From NCBI RefSeq assembly GCF_012584515.1, contig NZ_CP051461.1, forward strand, positions 3,653,501-3,717,500: a stretch of DNA of 64,000 nt, read 5' to 3'. The stretch is from Polaromonas vacuolata (lineage in GTDB: Bacteria > Pseudomonadota > Gammaproteobacteria > Burkholderiales > Burkholderiaceae_C). The position numbers were made by a program, and so were the translations under genes. A model generated the notes under the pieces. The model did not search any database. It was not told the DNA's origin and saw only the letters and a list, made by a program, of their open reading frames with translations. Each line of letters opens with the position of its first letter. The stretch's first letter is position 1. Positions 26,805 through 35,994 of the stretch are shown in pieces.

Positions 26805-27192
26805 CGATTATAACAAAATCTGCAGTTTTTTCGGATCCATCACTATCTTTACGCGTCAAAGTACATATGTTGTTGCCAGAGATCATGCTACTAGCACCAG
26901 AAGCCTTAAAACCATCCGGCAAAACTTTAGAATCAAAAAGATTTGGCGTAAAGTCACTACAACTTTGTTTAATTGAAGCAAAACCTGCGGTAGGTGTGAC
27001 ACTGCGCGTAGCGTAATTAGCGTTCCCAGCCGTGGTAAGAGTATCCGCAATACCCTTGACGGAAGCCTGCGCCGAATCGCCCTTTAAATCGATGAACTTA
27101 GGGATAGCCACAGCCGCCAAGACCCCTAAAATGACTGTAGTAGCGACTAATTCGACCAATGTAAAACCACGCTGTTTTTTTAGTAACTTCAT
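26794..27192 (-). CDS. mshA: MSHA major pilin MshA, proximal copy
   Basis: 132 residues with a good RBS (AGGGG) upstream. Prepilin peptide LKKQRGFTLVELVATTVILG, then AIPKFIDLKGDSAQASVKGI. Two Cys in the variable part (KQSCSDFTPN and NNICTLTRKDSD) form the predicted D-loop. Compared with the distal pilin the helix is conserved, but the surface domain is replaced by a different sequence with more charged residues. First gene of the proximal cassette, downstream of an A+T-rich leader. Confidence 0.9.
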   Translation of the reverse strand: MKLLKKQRGFTLVELVATTVILGVLAAVAIPKFIDLKGDSAQASVKGIADTLTTAGNANYATRSVTPTAGFASIKQSCSDFTPNLFDSKVLPDGFKASGASSMISGNNICTLTRKDSDGSEKTADFVIIGVN

Positions 27193-27599
27193 ATATAAAC
27201 CCCTATTTGTTAAAAATATTTCATAAATGATTGGTTTTTAAAACAATTAAAATTTATAAAAATTATCTATTGTTAAAGAAAATTACTTAATTACTTACTT
27301 TTAATTACTTTTTGATTTAAAAAGAAACATAAATTTTGATAAAAACAAGATTTATGTGCTACTCACAAATAAATTGAAACTAAAGATCATTTTTTAACAG
27401 AGCGGACGTAAGGCTAGATTGATTTGCGTTAGGTGATGCCACGTGAAGTATGTGTGTGAGTCAGCTACTAAGTAATAGCCAAAGGCGTGCAAGTAAAACC
27501 GTGTTCGCACAGTACGACCGACCTGGGCAGTTAACGACACGGTGGTATCCTAAGTTTTTTGTAAAGGATCAAATGTAAGGAAATTGCCAAGCATCAAGT
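27193..27599. other. A+T-rich leader upstream of the proximal pilin gene
   Basis: About 200 bases of very A+T-rich DNA directly before mshA, probably carrying the pilin promoter (minus strand). The remainder to 27599 is of mixed composition without an open frame and borders the IS256 relic. mshF and mshB, expected between mshG and mshA in Vibrio-type loci, are not recognisable here. Confidence 0.5.
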
Positions 27600-28800
27600 A
27601 AGGTGAACTATTCCCGTCAGCAACGAATTGATAGCCCGTTTACTCGCAGACTACAAAAAGTCTGCTTACTCAATTTGACCAAGCATTTAGTCAAACGAGC
27701 CTTGCAGTCCGAAATGGCGGAATACCTTGGCCTTGCGAAAACCGTAAACCTAGCTAACGCTTGGTAGCACTCGAACTGGCAAGAGCAACAAAACTCTCAA
27801 GGGTGAATTTGTCGAACTGCTTATCGACAATTCCTGCGATCGCCATGGCAGTTTTGAACCTCAAATTGCGCCCAAGCACTAATCACGCTGGACGGACTTT
27901 GACGACAAGATATTATTTTTATACGCCAGCGACATGACAGTGCTCAAGGCTCAACCCCACCTGCTAGTGATCTAAAGGACCGAAGTTTCAACGACCTCAA
28001 CTTCGTCAGTCACAGTCGCTGTGATGGATGAGGCCAAAGCTCAGCAACCTCGTCCACTAGGCACGCTGTACCCCATCGTTTATCTTGACTACATCCAGGT
28101 CAAAACACGCAATTCAAGCATTATTCGAGTCAAGGCTATGTAGTAATGCTTAAGTGTGAATGTGGCCGGTGAAAAAAGCTATTGGAACGGTGGATAGCTC
28201 CGAACGAAGAGGCCCTATTCTGGCTGCAGATGGTCACTGAACTTAAAAATCGGAGTGTGAAAGACTTCTTGCTTTCCTTTGATGATGGTCTTAAAGGATT
28301 TACTGAGGCCAGTATGACTGGTCTACCCACAAACGGTGGGGCAGCTTTGCTAAGTGAATATTGTGCGCAACTGTCTAAACTTTGTGAGCTTGAAGATGCG
28401 CAAGGTGGTAGCTGCCGACTGAAAAGACAACTACAGCGCTGCGAACGTTGACGAGGCTTGGCTGCGGCTGGATGAATTCGAAACCCCACGAGGAAATAAC
28501 TATCCGACTATCGTGAAGTCTTGGCGCATCAATTGATGCACGCTTGCGTCTTTCTTTAAATCTCCACCAGAGATCTACCGGGCCATTTAAACGACCAACG
28601 CCATTAAGTCGGTAAATATGAGCTTACGCGAGGTCACCTAGAGTAGGGGGCTACTACCAAGTTGCGAGGCGTTGCTAAAGCTGTTTAACCTGGCGCTGAG
28701 CAACACGGCTAAAAAATAGACAGTGCTGCTTAGACATTAGTAAACCGCATTGACTAGATCTACCATTCAGTTCAAAAGTCGTATGCCCACCGTCAGAGAT
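27600..28800 (+). pseudogene. IS256-family transposase relic
   Basis: Heavily decayed Mutator/IS256 transposase on the plus strand. In shifting frames one can read LIARLLADYKKSAYSI, EMAEYLGLAK, HRLS*LHPGQ-like remains of the YLD...VK region, then WIAPNEEALFWLQMVTELKN, FDDGLKGFTEA, TTNAIKSVNMSLREVT-like text near 28600 and TIQFKSRMP near the end. Many stops and frameshifts. I could not define terminal repeats. It splits the pilus operon between mshG and mshA, where mshF and mshB would lie in other genomes. Confidence 0.85.
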
Positions 28801-28862
28801 ACACATTTTTTATAGCAAATTTTGCGCACGCTCAACTTATAGGCAATAAACGATCGACTTCT

Positions 28863-30101
28863 CTAACCACCACCCCGCCCCATAGCAGCCTGACCCATAT
28901 TCCACATCGGGGTATAAATTCCCAGCGCTAGCATCAGCACAAGCACCGAAATCACACCCAGCAACAACGGCTCTATCGCGGTAGACAAGCCCTTGATGCT
29001 ATAGCTAGTTTCCCGTTCATACATTCCGGCAATTTCAAACAGCAGGCTGTCTAGCTCGCCGGTCTCTTCACCCACATCAATCATCTGCAGCACCACAGGT
29101 GTGAAAACGCCGGCAACAGCGGCGCAGCGCACAATACTTTCACCGCGTTCTATGCCGTCACGCATGAGCAAAATACGCTCGCTCACATAAGCGTTATCCG
29201 CCGTCATGGCAACAATAGTCAGAGATTGCAAAAGCGGCACGCCGCTTTGGCTGGCTAGTGCAAAACTACGTGCAAAACGCGCCAATGTAGCTTTAAGGAC
29301 AATATCGCCAACAATCGGTAATCGCAGTTTGAGCCGATCCCACTGATGACGCCCGACCACGCTGGCCACATAGCGTTTAATCGCAAAAATCGATATACCC
29401 AAACCGGCGAGTAGCAGCGGCCACCAAGCCAGCATCCATGCAGAAAAACCCAGTAATCCGCGCGTGATCAGCGGTAGTTCCGTGTTATAGCCAGCAAAAA
29501 CTTTGGCAAATACAGGAATTACAAAAATATTCACCAGCACCAGCGCGATGGCCAGTGAAATCACCACAAACGACGGGTAGCGCATGGCTTGGCGTATACG
29601 CTCTCGAATCTCGCGCTCGAACTCTAGGTGCTCATTTAAGCGTAGAAAAATCTCACTCAAACGACCGGTCATCTCGCCGACCTTACACATAGCCACGTAG
29701 TAGGGGTCAAAAATTTTGGGGTGTTGGGCCAGCGCGGCCGACAATTCCTGACCTTGGTCTAAGCTGGCGCGCAAGTCTCTCAACAAATCAGCCATGGCCG
29801 GCTTGGTAGCTGAAGCCTGTAAACCAGAAAGTGCACGAAACAGCGGCACACCGGCTTTGTTCAAGGTGTACATCTGACGCGAAAACAGCAAAATATCCTC
29901 TCTGACCACCGGCTTTAGATTCATCCTGATGATCCAACGGTTGAGCTCGCTGGCAATCGGTGGAGACGTCAACACGATGTCAATCGGCGTGATGCCAATT
30001 GTCATCAATTGGTCCGCCACATCCTTGTGACTTTGTCCTAGCAATAGACCATCAACCGCTTCACCTCGCGTATTGCGCCCACGCCAACTGTAATTAGACA
30101 T
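28863..30101 (-). CDS. mshG: MSHA inner-membrane platform protein MshG (GspF/PilC family)
   Basis: 412 residues with two GspF domains and three hydrophobic segments: one after RYPSFVVISLAIALVLVNIF, a second around residues 215-240, and one at the C-terminus (LLGVISVLVLMLALGIYTP). Typical motifs: LFSRQMYTLNKAGVPLFRAL and FARSFALASQSGVPLLQSL. Platform on which the MshE ATPase acts. Starts 3 bp after the mshE stop, so the two are coupled. The IS256 relic follows it. Confidence 0.92.
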   Translation of the reverse strand: MSNYSWRGRNTRGEAVDGLLLGQSHKDVADQLMTIGITPIDIVLTSPPIASELNRWIIRMNLKPVVREDILLFSRQMYTLNKAGVPLFRALSGLQASATKPAMADLLRDLRASLDQGQELSAALAQHPKIFDPYYVAMCKVGEMTGRLSEIFLRLNEHLEFEREIRERIRQAMRYPSFVVISLAIALVLVNIFVIPVFAKVFAGYNTELPLITRGLLGFSAWMLAWWPLLLAGLGISIFAIKRYVASVVGRHQWDRLKLRLPIVGDIVLKATLARFARSFALASQSGVPLLQSLTIVAMTADNAYVSERILLMRDGIERGESIVRCAAVAGVFTPVVLQMIDVGEETGELDSLLFEIAGMYERETSYSIKGLSTAIEPLLLGVISVLVLMLALGIYTPMWNMGQAAMGRGGG

Positions 30102-30104
30102 GCG

Positions 30105-31877
30105 TTAAACCTCTTGCCCATCTTCGACTACCAGCTCGGCATCCAGCCCTATGCGCAACGCCTCAGCAATTGACGTACGGCCTTGTCGTACTAGCTCGAA
30201 CACATGGTGAGCCAGTGTTTTGCCTTGCATGCGCTCACGCGCAGCTTGTAGAAATGCAGCCGGTTCGGCTTGAGACGCGGCCTGAGTCAGCACCGCATCC
30301 ATCTCCAGTAACTCATAAACGCCTTGGCGGCCAGAATAGCCAGTACCGTGACAAGCTGCGCAACCTGTGCCGCGATAGGTTGTCAGTAGCGGACCGGGTT
30401 CAATAGCGGTCAGCCAGGATTTTTCACGCCCACTAGGTCGATGCTCTTGAGCGCATTCGACGCAATTGAGTCGTACCAGCCGCTGGGCGATAACCGCCTG
30501 CAGCGAGGTGGCGACCATAAAGGGCGGCACGCCCATGTCGAGTAGACGAAACGGTGTACTAATCGCGTCTTTGCTGTGCAAGGTCGAAAGCACTAAGTGG
30601 CCAGTCAGAGCTGCACGCAACCCGATCTCGGCGGTCTCGGCGTCGCGCATCTCACCGACTAAAATAACGTCTGGGTCTTGCCGCAACGTGGCGCGCAGCA
30701 CACGGCCAAAACTCAGGTCTATCTTGTCATTGACCTGAACTTGAGTAATACCGTCCATGCGGTATTCCACCGGGTCTTCCACCGTGATGACCTTGAGCTC
30801 ATCGGCATTGATCTCGGCCAGCGCGGCGTATAGCGTGGTGGTTTTTCCTGAGCCGGTCGGCCCTGTCACTAACACCAGCCCTGAGCTACGCGAAATCAGT
30901 TCGCGAAAGCGCAGCAGCATGGGCTCGGGCATGCCTATGGAGTCCAGCCGCCGCCGCAGCACGCCTTGGCTGAGCAAGCGCAGACTAATGGCTTCGCCAA
31001 AACTGGTCGGCAAGGTAGACAGCCGCACATCCAATGTCTGGTCTTGCAAACGCAGGCTAAAGCGCCCGTCTTGGGGCAAGCGTTTTTCTGAGATATCCAG
31101 CCCAGCCATTAGCTTGAGGCGTTGCGCGATGGCTCCGGCAATGCGTTTGTCGACCATTTTTTGTACTTGCAGCAAACCGTCCACGCGCAACCGGATTTGC
31201 AACTCATTGGCCTGCGGCTCAATGTGAACGTCGGATGCGCCCACCTGAACAGCGTCTTCAAAGAGTGATTGCAACAGCAAAACCACAGGCGCGCCATCAA
31301 GGCCCGCGTTGGCGCTGAGTTCGCCGAAATCGAGAGCCTCACCCAATTCCATCTGCAGCGCACGTGCGTGGCTGTTGATTTCTTCGCTACGTCTATAAAG
31401 CCTATCAAAGGCCTGCGTTAACTGGCTTTCAGCAACAGCAGCAATCACAATTTTGCGTTTGAGCAGCCGACCCAGTTCATCAAAAGCAAATAGATCGAGG
31501 GGATCGGACAGCGCCACCAGCAATGCATCGCCTTGATCTTCCAACACCAACGCGCCATAGCGCCGCGCAGCCCAGACCGGTAACAGTTGCACGACAGTGG
31601 CGACAGCCGGAAAAGTGTTCAGATTGACGAAAGGTATCTGCAATTGCAGTGACAGCGCTTTGGCTAAGGCTGTCTCGGTGAGAATACCCGCGTCTATCAG
31701 CAAACGACCGAATTTTTTCCCCGACTGGCGCTGCAGTGCCAAGGTCTGCGCCAGCTGCGTAGCGCTGATAAGGCCTTGCAGCACCAACACATCGCCAAGC
31801 CTTAACTTTTGCGGATCAATAGGTCTTTCTGGCTTAACCGACGGATTTAATTGAGCGGAAACGATGTCAGTTGGCAT
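30105..31877 (-). CDS. mshE: MSHA pilus extension ATPase MshE with two c-di-GMP-binding motifs
   Basis: 590 residues, GspE/PilB family; hydrolyses ATP to drive pilin polymerisation. The N-terminus carries two tandem MshEN motifs (residues 26-49, starting RLGDVLVLQGLI, and 55-78, starting KFGRLLIDAGIL), spaced by five residues as in the structurally characterised c-di-GMP-binding MshE. The ATPase core has Walker A (GPTGSGKTTTLYAAL), an Asp box, Walker B region (VILVGEMRDAETAEIG) and a four-Cys zinc motif (CVECAQEH, CAACHGTGYSGRQG). It follows a GGDEF-EAL gene by about 30 bp. Confidence 0.95.
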   Translation of the reverse strand: MPTDIVSAQLNPSVKPERPIDPQKLRLGDVLVLQGLISATQLAQTLALQRQSGKKFGRLLIDAGILTETALAKALSLQLQIPFVNLNTFPAVATVVQLLPVWAARRYGALVLEDQGDALLVALSDPLDLFAFDELGRLLKRKIVIAAVAESQLTQAFDRLYRRSEEINSHARALQMELGEALDFGELSANAGLDGAPVVLLLQSLFEDAVQVGASDVHIEPQANELQIRLRVDGLLQVQKMVDKRIAGAIAQRLKLMAGLDISEKRLPQDGRFSLRLQDQTLDVRLSTLPTSFGEAISLRLLSQGVLRRRLDSIGMPEPMLLRFRELISRSSGLVLVTGPTGSGKTTTLYAALAEINADELKVITVEDPVEYRMDGITQVQVNDKIDLSFGRVLRATLRQDPDVILVGEMRDAETAEIGLRAALTGHLVLSTLHSKDAISTPFRLLDMGVPPFMVATSLQAVIAQRLVRLNCVECAQEHRPSGREKSWLTAIEPGPLLTTYRGTGCAACHGTGYSGRQGVYELLEMDAVLTQAASQAEPAAFLQAARERMQGKTLAHHVFELVRQGRTSIAEALRIGLDAELVVEDGQEV

Positions 31878-31908
31878 CCAGGGATTTCTTTCCTAAGTAA
31901 GCGCCTAT

Positions 31909-34173
31909 CTATGCTTGCCAGATCGCTGACTGCTGCCAAGTCTCAAGCCAGTTGGGGAAACTGTCTGCTGGCATGGAACGGGCAATGCCAAAGCCCTGTC
32001 CTTGCAAACAACCTAGCTCAATGAGTAAAGACGCATGGGCATACGTCTCAACACCTTCAGCGATGACGTCGCGGCAAAAGGCCGCGGATAAACCGATGAT
32101 ACCTTTGACAATCGCTAAATCGTCTGGATCTTCGAGCATGTCGCGCACAAAGTGCCTATCTATCTTGATGACTTCTGACGGCAAACGCTTTAAATGTGCC
32201 AAAGAAGAGTAGCCGGTACCAAAATCATCCAGCGCCGAGCGCACACCCATGGCAGCACAGGCATTGAGCACACTAGAGACCTTGACAATATCTTGCAAGG
32301 CGCTGGTCTCTAGCAATTCAAGCTCTAAAAAATCGCGCTGATAAAGCGGGTAGCGCGCCAACAGCTCTTGAAGCTGCGGCACAAATAGATCGTGCTGTAA
32401 ATGACGTGCGCTCACATTCACGCTAATTGGGATGTTCTGGCCCAGCGCCTGCCACTGACTCATTTGCGCCAGCGCCGTATCAATTACCCAGTAACCCAGC
32501 GTCACGCTTAAAGCATGGTTTTCTATCTGGGGCAAAAATTCTACTGGCAGCAACAGACCACGCTCGGGATGCTGCCAACGTATCAACGCCTCAACACCAA
32601 TGAGTTGCTGCGTACGCATATTAATTTTAGGTTGGTAAAACAACACCAACTCATGATTTTTCAGTGCGCGCTCAATCTGCTCTAGACTGAGCTGGCGGGT
32701 TTGAATTTCGACATCTTCCGCAACGTCAAACAGGTGAAAACGATTACGCCCCAACTGTTTGGCCTGGTACATAGACTGATCGGCGTGACGCATCAACAAA
32801 TCAGGATCGGACCGATCAGCGGGATACAAGGTCACACCAATGCTGGCGGAAACATGCAGCAACTGCGGGCCAATCTGCACGGGCGCGCTGACAGCCTGAA
32901 GCAAGCGCTCCATAACCACTTGATAGTCCTGCTCTAGCGTCATGTCTACCAAGACCACCACAAACTCATCACCGCCTATGCGCGCCAACGTATCACCTTC
33001 GCGCAGCACAGCCTTCATGCGAAGGGCGAGCACGCTCAGCAAGGCATCTCCAGTACTGTGACCCCAAGCGTCGTTAATAGCTTTAAACCCGTCAAGGTCG
33101 ATAAAACCGACTGCTACGGAGCGCTGGAATCGGTTGCTCTGAATGATGGCTTGCTGCAACCGGTCAGCCAGCAACACGCGGTTAGGCAGACCAGTCAAGT
33201 CGTCGTAGTGGGCTATATATTTAAGTTGCAACGCGTGACGTGTGGACTCGGTAACGTCAGAAAACATAGCGACGTAATTAACCGTCTGCCCAGCGGCATC
33301 AAATACCGAACTAACAGTCATTTTTGAAGTGAAGTCAGTGCCATTTTTATGCCGGTTGCAAATCTCGCCAGACCACTGCCCATTGGCTGCCAAGGTTTCA
33401 TACATCAGCGGAAAAAGCTCAGCCGCCTGGTTAGGCGAGCGCAACATTCGCGGCGTATTTCCTAGCGCGTCCAGCATGTCAAAGCCTGTAATACTGGTGA
33501 AAGTCTTGTTGACTTTTAATATCGCACCATTGACATCTGTAATCATGATGCCTTCATGGGTGTGATCAAAAACAGATGAGGCCAACCGCAATTCTGTCTC
33601 AGCCATTTTTTTCTCAATGACTATAGCGGCGAGACTAGCTCCATATTTCATGAACTCAAGCGCTGTCGCATCAGGCTGTCCAACCTGTGCGCTAGAGATA
33701 ACGAAAATGCCCAGCACCTGACCTTTAATGGAAACTATGGATTCCCATAGACAAGGAGTTGTCGGCCAATCGTAGACCTGAGACGCATTCACATCAGCCA
33801 ACCGTATGCTGCAGATTAACGAGGAATTAGCGGTCTCCACATAGGCAACAATGGCTTGCAAAACGCTATCAAGACCAGCATTATCCGACAACATTTTGAG
33901 GATACGGTAATGGTTCTGCAGTCGAATTTGCGCAAGTTTTCGACCAGCTTTGTCCGGTAGCAACTGCGAGACAGCCGATTGATTTTGAGCCACTATTTCA
34001 AGTGCAACCGGTACTGAGGCGGTCACCCCGCTATCGGAAGTCGTTGACAGTGCGTTAATTTTGATCATCGGAAATACCTGAGCGCAAGCAGACAATTGAA
34101 TAGATAAATCATAAACACCGGTAGCAGAAACCGACATATAAAATCTTTTTGTTACACCTTGATAGTAAATCAT
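31909..34173 (-). CDS. GAF-PAS-GGDEF-EAL c-di-GMP turnover protein
   Basis: About 754 residues from the outermost ATG (34173); an ATG at 34068 has a better Shine-Dalgarno (CAGGT) and may be the real start. Cytoplasmic. A GAF-like region (from LQNHYRILKMLSDNAG), a PAS domain (HTHEGIMITDVNGAILKVN), GGDEF with the intact active site (LARIGGDEFVVV) and an RxxD inhibitory site five residues before it (REGD), then EAL with VEALIRWQHPERG, DDFGTGYSSLAHLK and EGVET all present. Both making and breaking c-di-GMP are possible. Immediately upstream of mshE, whose product binds c-di-GMP, so local control of the pilus is likely. Confidence 0.92.
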   Translation of the reverse strand: MIYYQGVTKRFYMSVSATGVYDLSIQLSACAQVFPMIKINALSTTSDSGVTASVPVALEIVAQNQSAVSQLLPDKAGRKLAQIRLQNHYRILKMLSDNAGLDSVLQAIVAYVETANSSLICSIRLADVNASQVYDWPTTPCLWESIVSIKGQVLGIFVISSAQVGQPDATALEFMKYGASLAAIVIEKKMAETELRLASSVFDHTHEGIMITDVNGAILKVNKTFTSITGFDMLDALGNTPRMLRSPNQAAELFPLMYETLAANGQWSGEICNRHKNGTDFTSKMTVSSVFDAAGQTVNYVAMFSDVTESTRHALQLKYIAHYDDLTGLPNRVLLADRLQQAIIQSNRFQRSVAVGFIDLDGFKAINDAWGHSTGDALLSVLALRMKAVLREGDTLARIGGDEFVVVLVDMTLEQDYQVVMERLLQAVSAPVQIGPQLLHVSASIGVTLYPADRSDPDLLMRHADQSMYQAKQLGRNRFHLFDVAEDVEIQTRQLSLEQIERALKNHELVLFYQPKINMRTQQLIGVEALIRWQHPERGLLLPVEFLPQIENHALSVTLGYWVIDTALAQMSQWQALGQNIPISVNVSARHLQHDLFVPQLQELLARYPLYQRDFLELELLETSALQDIVKVSSVLNACAAMGVRSALDDFGTGYSSLAHLKRLPSEVIKIDRHFVRDMLEDPDDLAIVKGIIGLSAAFCRDVIAEGVETYAHASLLIELGCLQGQGFGIARSMPADSFPNWLETWQQSAIWQA

Positions 34174-34216
34174 TGCTATGAACAATGATTTCAAGCGGGA
34201 AAGAAAATCTATAAAA

Positions 34217-34276
34217 ATGGAAATGGAAATGGAAATGGAAATGGAAATGAAAATGAAAATGAAAATGAAAATGAAA
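34217..34276. repeat. Hexanucleotide repeat upstream of the GGDEF-EAL gene
   Basis: Ten uninterrupted hexamers on the plus strand: five ATGGAA followed by five ATGAAA. It begins 44 bp upstream of the outermost ATG of the GGDEF-EAL gene (about 150 bp from the alternative start), i.e. in its promoter or leader. Repeats of this kind change length by slippage and could vary promoter spacing. Confidence 0.95.
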
Positions 34277-35256
34277 ATAGTTTTATGTCCTCGACATGAT
34301 ACGAAAAGCTAATAGCACGTCAGTTGTGCATGCCAATATTTAATATCTTACGCACTATGGAGTTTTGTCAATTCGAGAAAACTGCTGTTAGCCCAGCGCA
34401 ATTAGGCAATTGCGCAGCTATGCAGTTACGCGAGGCTCTTTGCTTGCTTGCGATCACATATGATGCAAAACAAAACACTGCAACCTTAAATTTCAGCATG
34501 ACAGGCTACAAACTACATTGCCGAACTTTTAATTGCAAAACCTAGACCACAAGCTCATTTACAGAGCAGCACCCAGGCTCAAACGAAACCGGCCATAAAT
34601 AGAACAGATTGCACCACAAGGTATAAAGGCTCAACAGTATTAGCGTGATGTTTACAGGGCGACCGCGCAGTGTTCACACAGCATCCATTTCGTGAGTCAC
34701 TATTTAATAACGAAACTATTAGAAAATAAAAAAGTGTGGCTAGCAATGGCTAAAAATAAAGCGCTTAATGCCTCGGCGATTTATAGTGAATCGCTAGCCG
34801 TGAAATAGTCGTTCAGAAAATCAGCGGAAATTAACGACTTAAAAATTTACAAATCAATAGATTTGGATTGGCGTCGGCACCGTCTGGTGGAATGCTAGTG
34901 AATCAAAAGTCATTTGAGTTAGCGTGCAATTTAGGCAGCTGCGATGACGGTCACTAACAGCCGCTTCGAACTTATGTGCACCGATTGATGGCTATTGAGC
35001 ACTAAGCCTCAGATGCCGAGAGCGCACAACTTTGAGAGCGCGTTAAATACGTTATTTATCGGCGGTAGTTAAAAAAATTGAGCAGCAACACACGGTTTAA
35101 ATAACTGCTCGGTCAGCTCAAAAAGGATTAGAAAATAGTTTAGCCAGTAGTCAACAGCTAAACTATTTAGGTACTGATCAAAATACGAATAAATTGGTCA
35201 TATCGCATTTGAAAACACGGGTTTTATTGTGAGTGAATAGTCAATGATTAAGAGTT
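34277..35256. other. Gene-free region between pilus locus and effector island
   Basis: Nearly 1 kb with no credible coding frame; a 73-codon frame at 34324-34545 has no recognisable features. Composition is mixed to A+T-rich. Apart from the hairpin at 35133-35168 I see no RNA gene or mobile-element end. It probably is decayed coding DNA, of origin I cannot name. Confidence 0.5.
35133..35168 (-). terminator. Hairpin, probable terminator of the effector operon
   Basis: Perfect 12-bp arms (AAATAGTTTAGC and GCTAAACTATTT) around a 12-base loop, about 90 bases downstream of the RGS-effector stop. Read on the minus strand the stem is followed by a short T-rich stretch. Likely transcription terminator, though the loop is large. 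Confidence 0.5.
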
Positions 35257-35994
35257 TTATTTGGTTTCAGTATGCACGGTAACTGGGCTAGAAAGCGTCT
35301 CAGCATCAACACTATTTTTAACATAAGTACTAGAAAGAAAAGTTGGTTCTGAATCTGAAGATAGAGATGGTACAGGAGGCGGAGCCAAGTCATCTGATAA
35401 ATCTACTGGAGGTGGGGGCGGAGAATTACTAGCTACTCTTCTGCTGGCAGTAGGCTCTCTTTCGATTTCAGGATATAGATTACCTACTGCTAGTAAATCG
35501 TCTTTTAACATTCCAACTACTTCACCAGCAGCTTTTGTAAAATAATTTATCATTAAATCTAAAGGTGATGTCTCACTTTTTCTTGGATTTGATTCTTTAC
35601 TTTCGCTTGGATTTGATTCTTTACTTTCGATTGAAATTAACTTATTTTCTATAAGACATTCTTTAATTTTAGAATTTAAAGCATCGCCTATATTAATAAT
35701 ATCAATTTCTGAATTACCTTTATCCATAAAATTAAGGTAAATATTTTTTGCAACCTCAAGTGATGGCGTTTTCTGAAATTCATAAAATTTCAGCAAGAAA
35801 TTAGTATTTTCATCAACCCGTCTGTGAACAATTGAATCTTTAAATGCTACGGCACATTTATCATCATTCTTAGTTGTCAAAAAGTATTTAATCAATGCTG
35901 CAGGATCATTTTTACTAGGCCTAGTGAAGGCCGCAACATTAGGTGTTGATGATAGGGCTGATGGTAGTGGTGCAACTTTTACATTTCTTTGTGC

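Larger units (their letters stand above)
20556..27192 (-). repeat. Tandem duplication of MSHA cassette, proximal unit (mshA-C-D-O-P-Q-I)
   Basis: Partner of 12714-19436. Followed by a decayed piece of mshL (19940-20430), which shows that the ancestral duplicated unit extended through mshI to mshL and that the PilN-like, mshJ and mshK genes were deleted from this copy. All seven remaining genes are open. Confidence 0.95.

Noticed and set aside
28136..28489. Open frames on both strands around 28.1-28.5 kb
   Set aside because: The plus-strand frame is a piece of the decayed IS256 transposase, the minus-strand frame its shadow. Neither is an independent gene.
34324..34545. 73-codon open frame in the gene-free region
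   Set aside because: No RBS, no recognisable motif, and stops in all frames nearby. Looks like chance.
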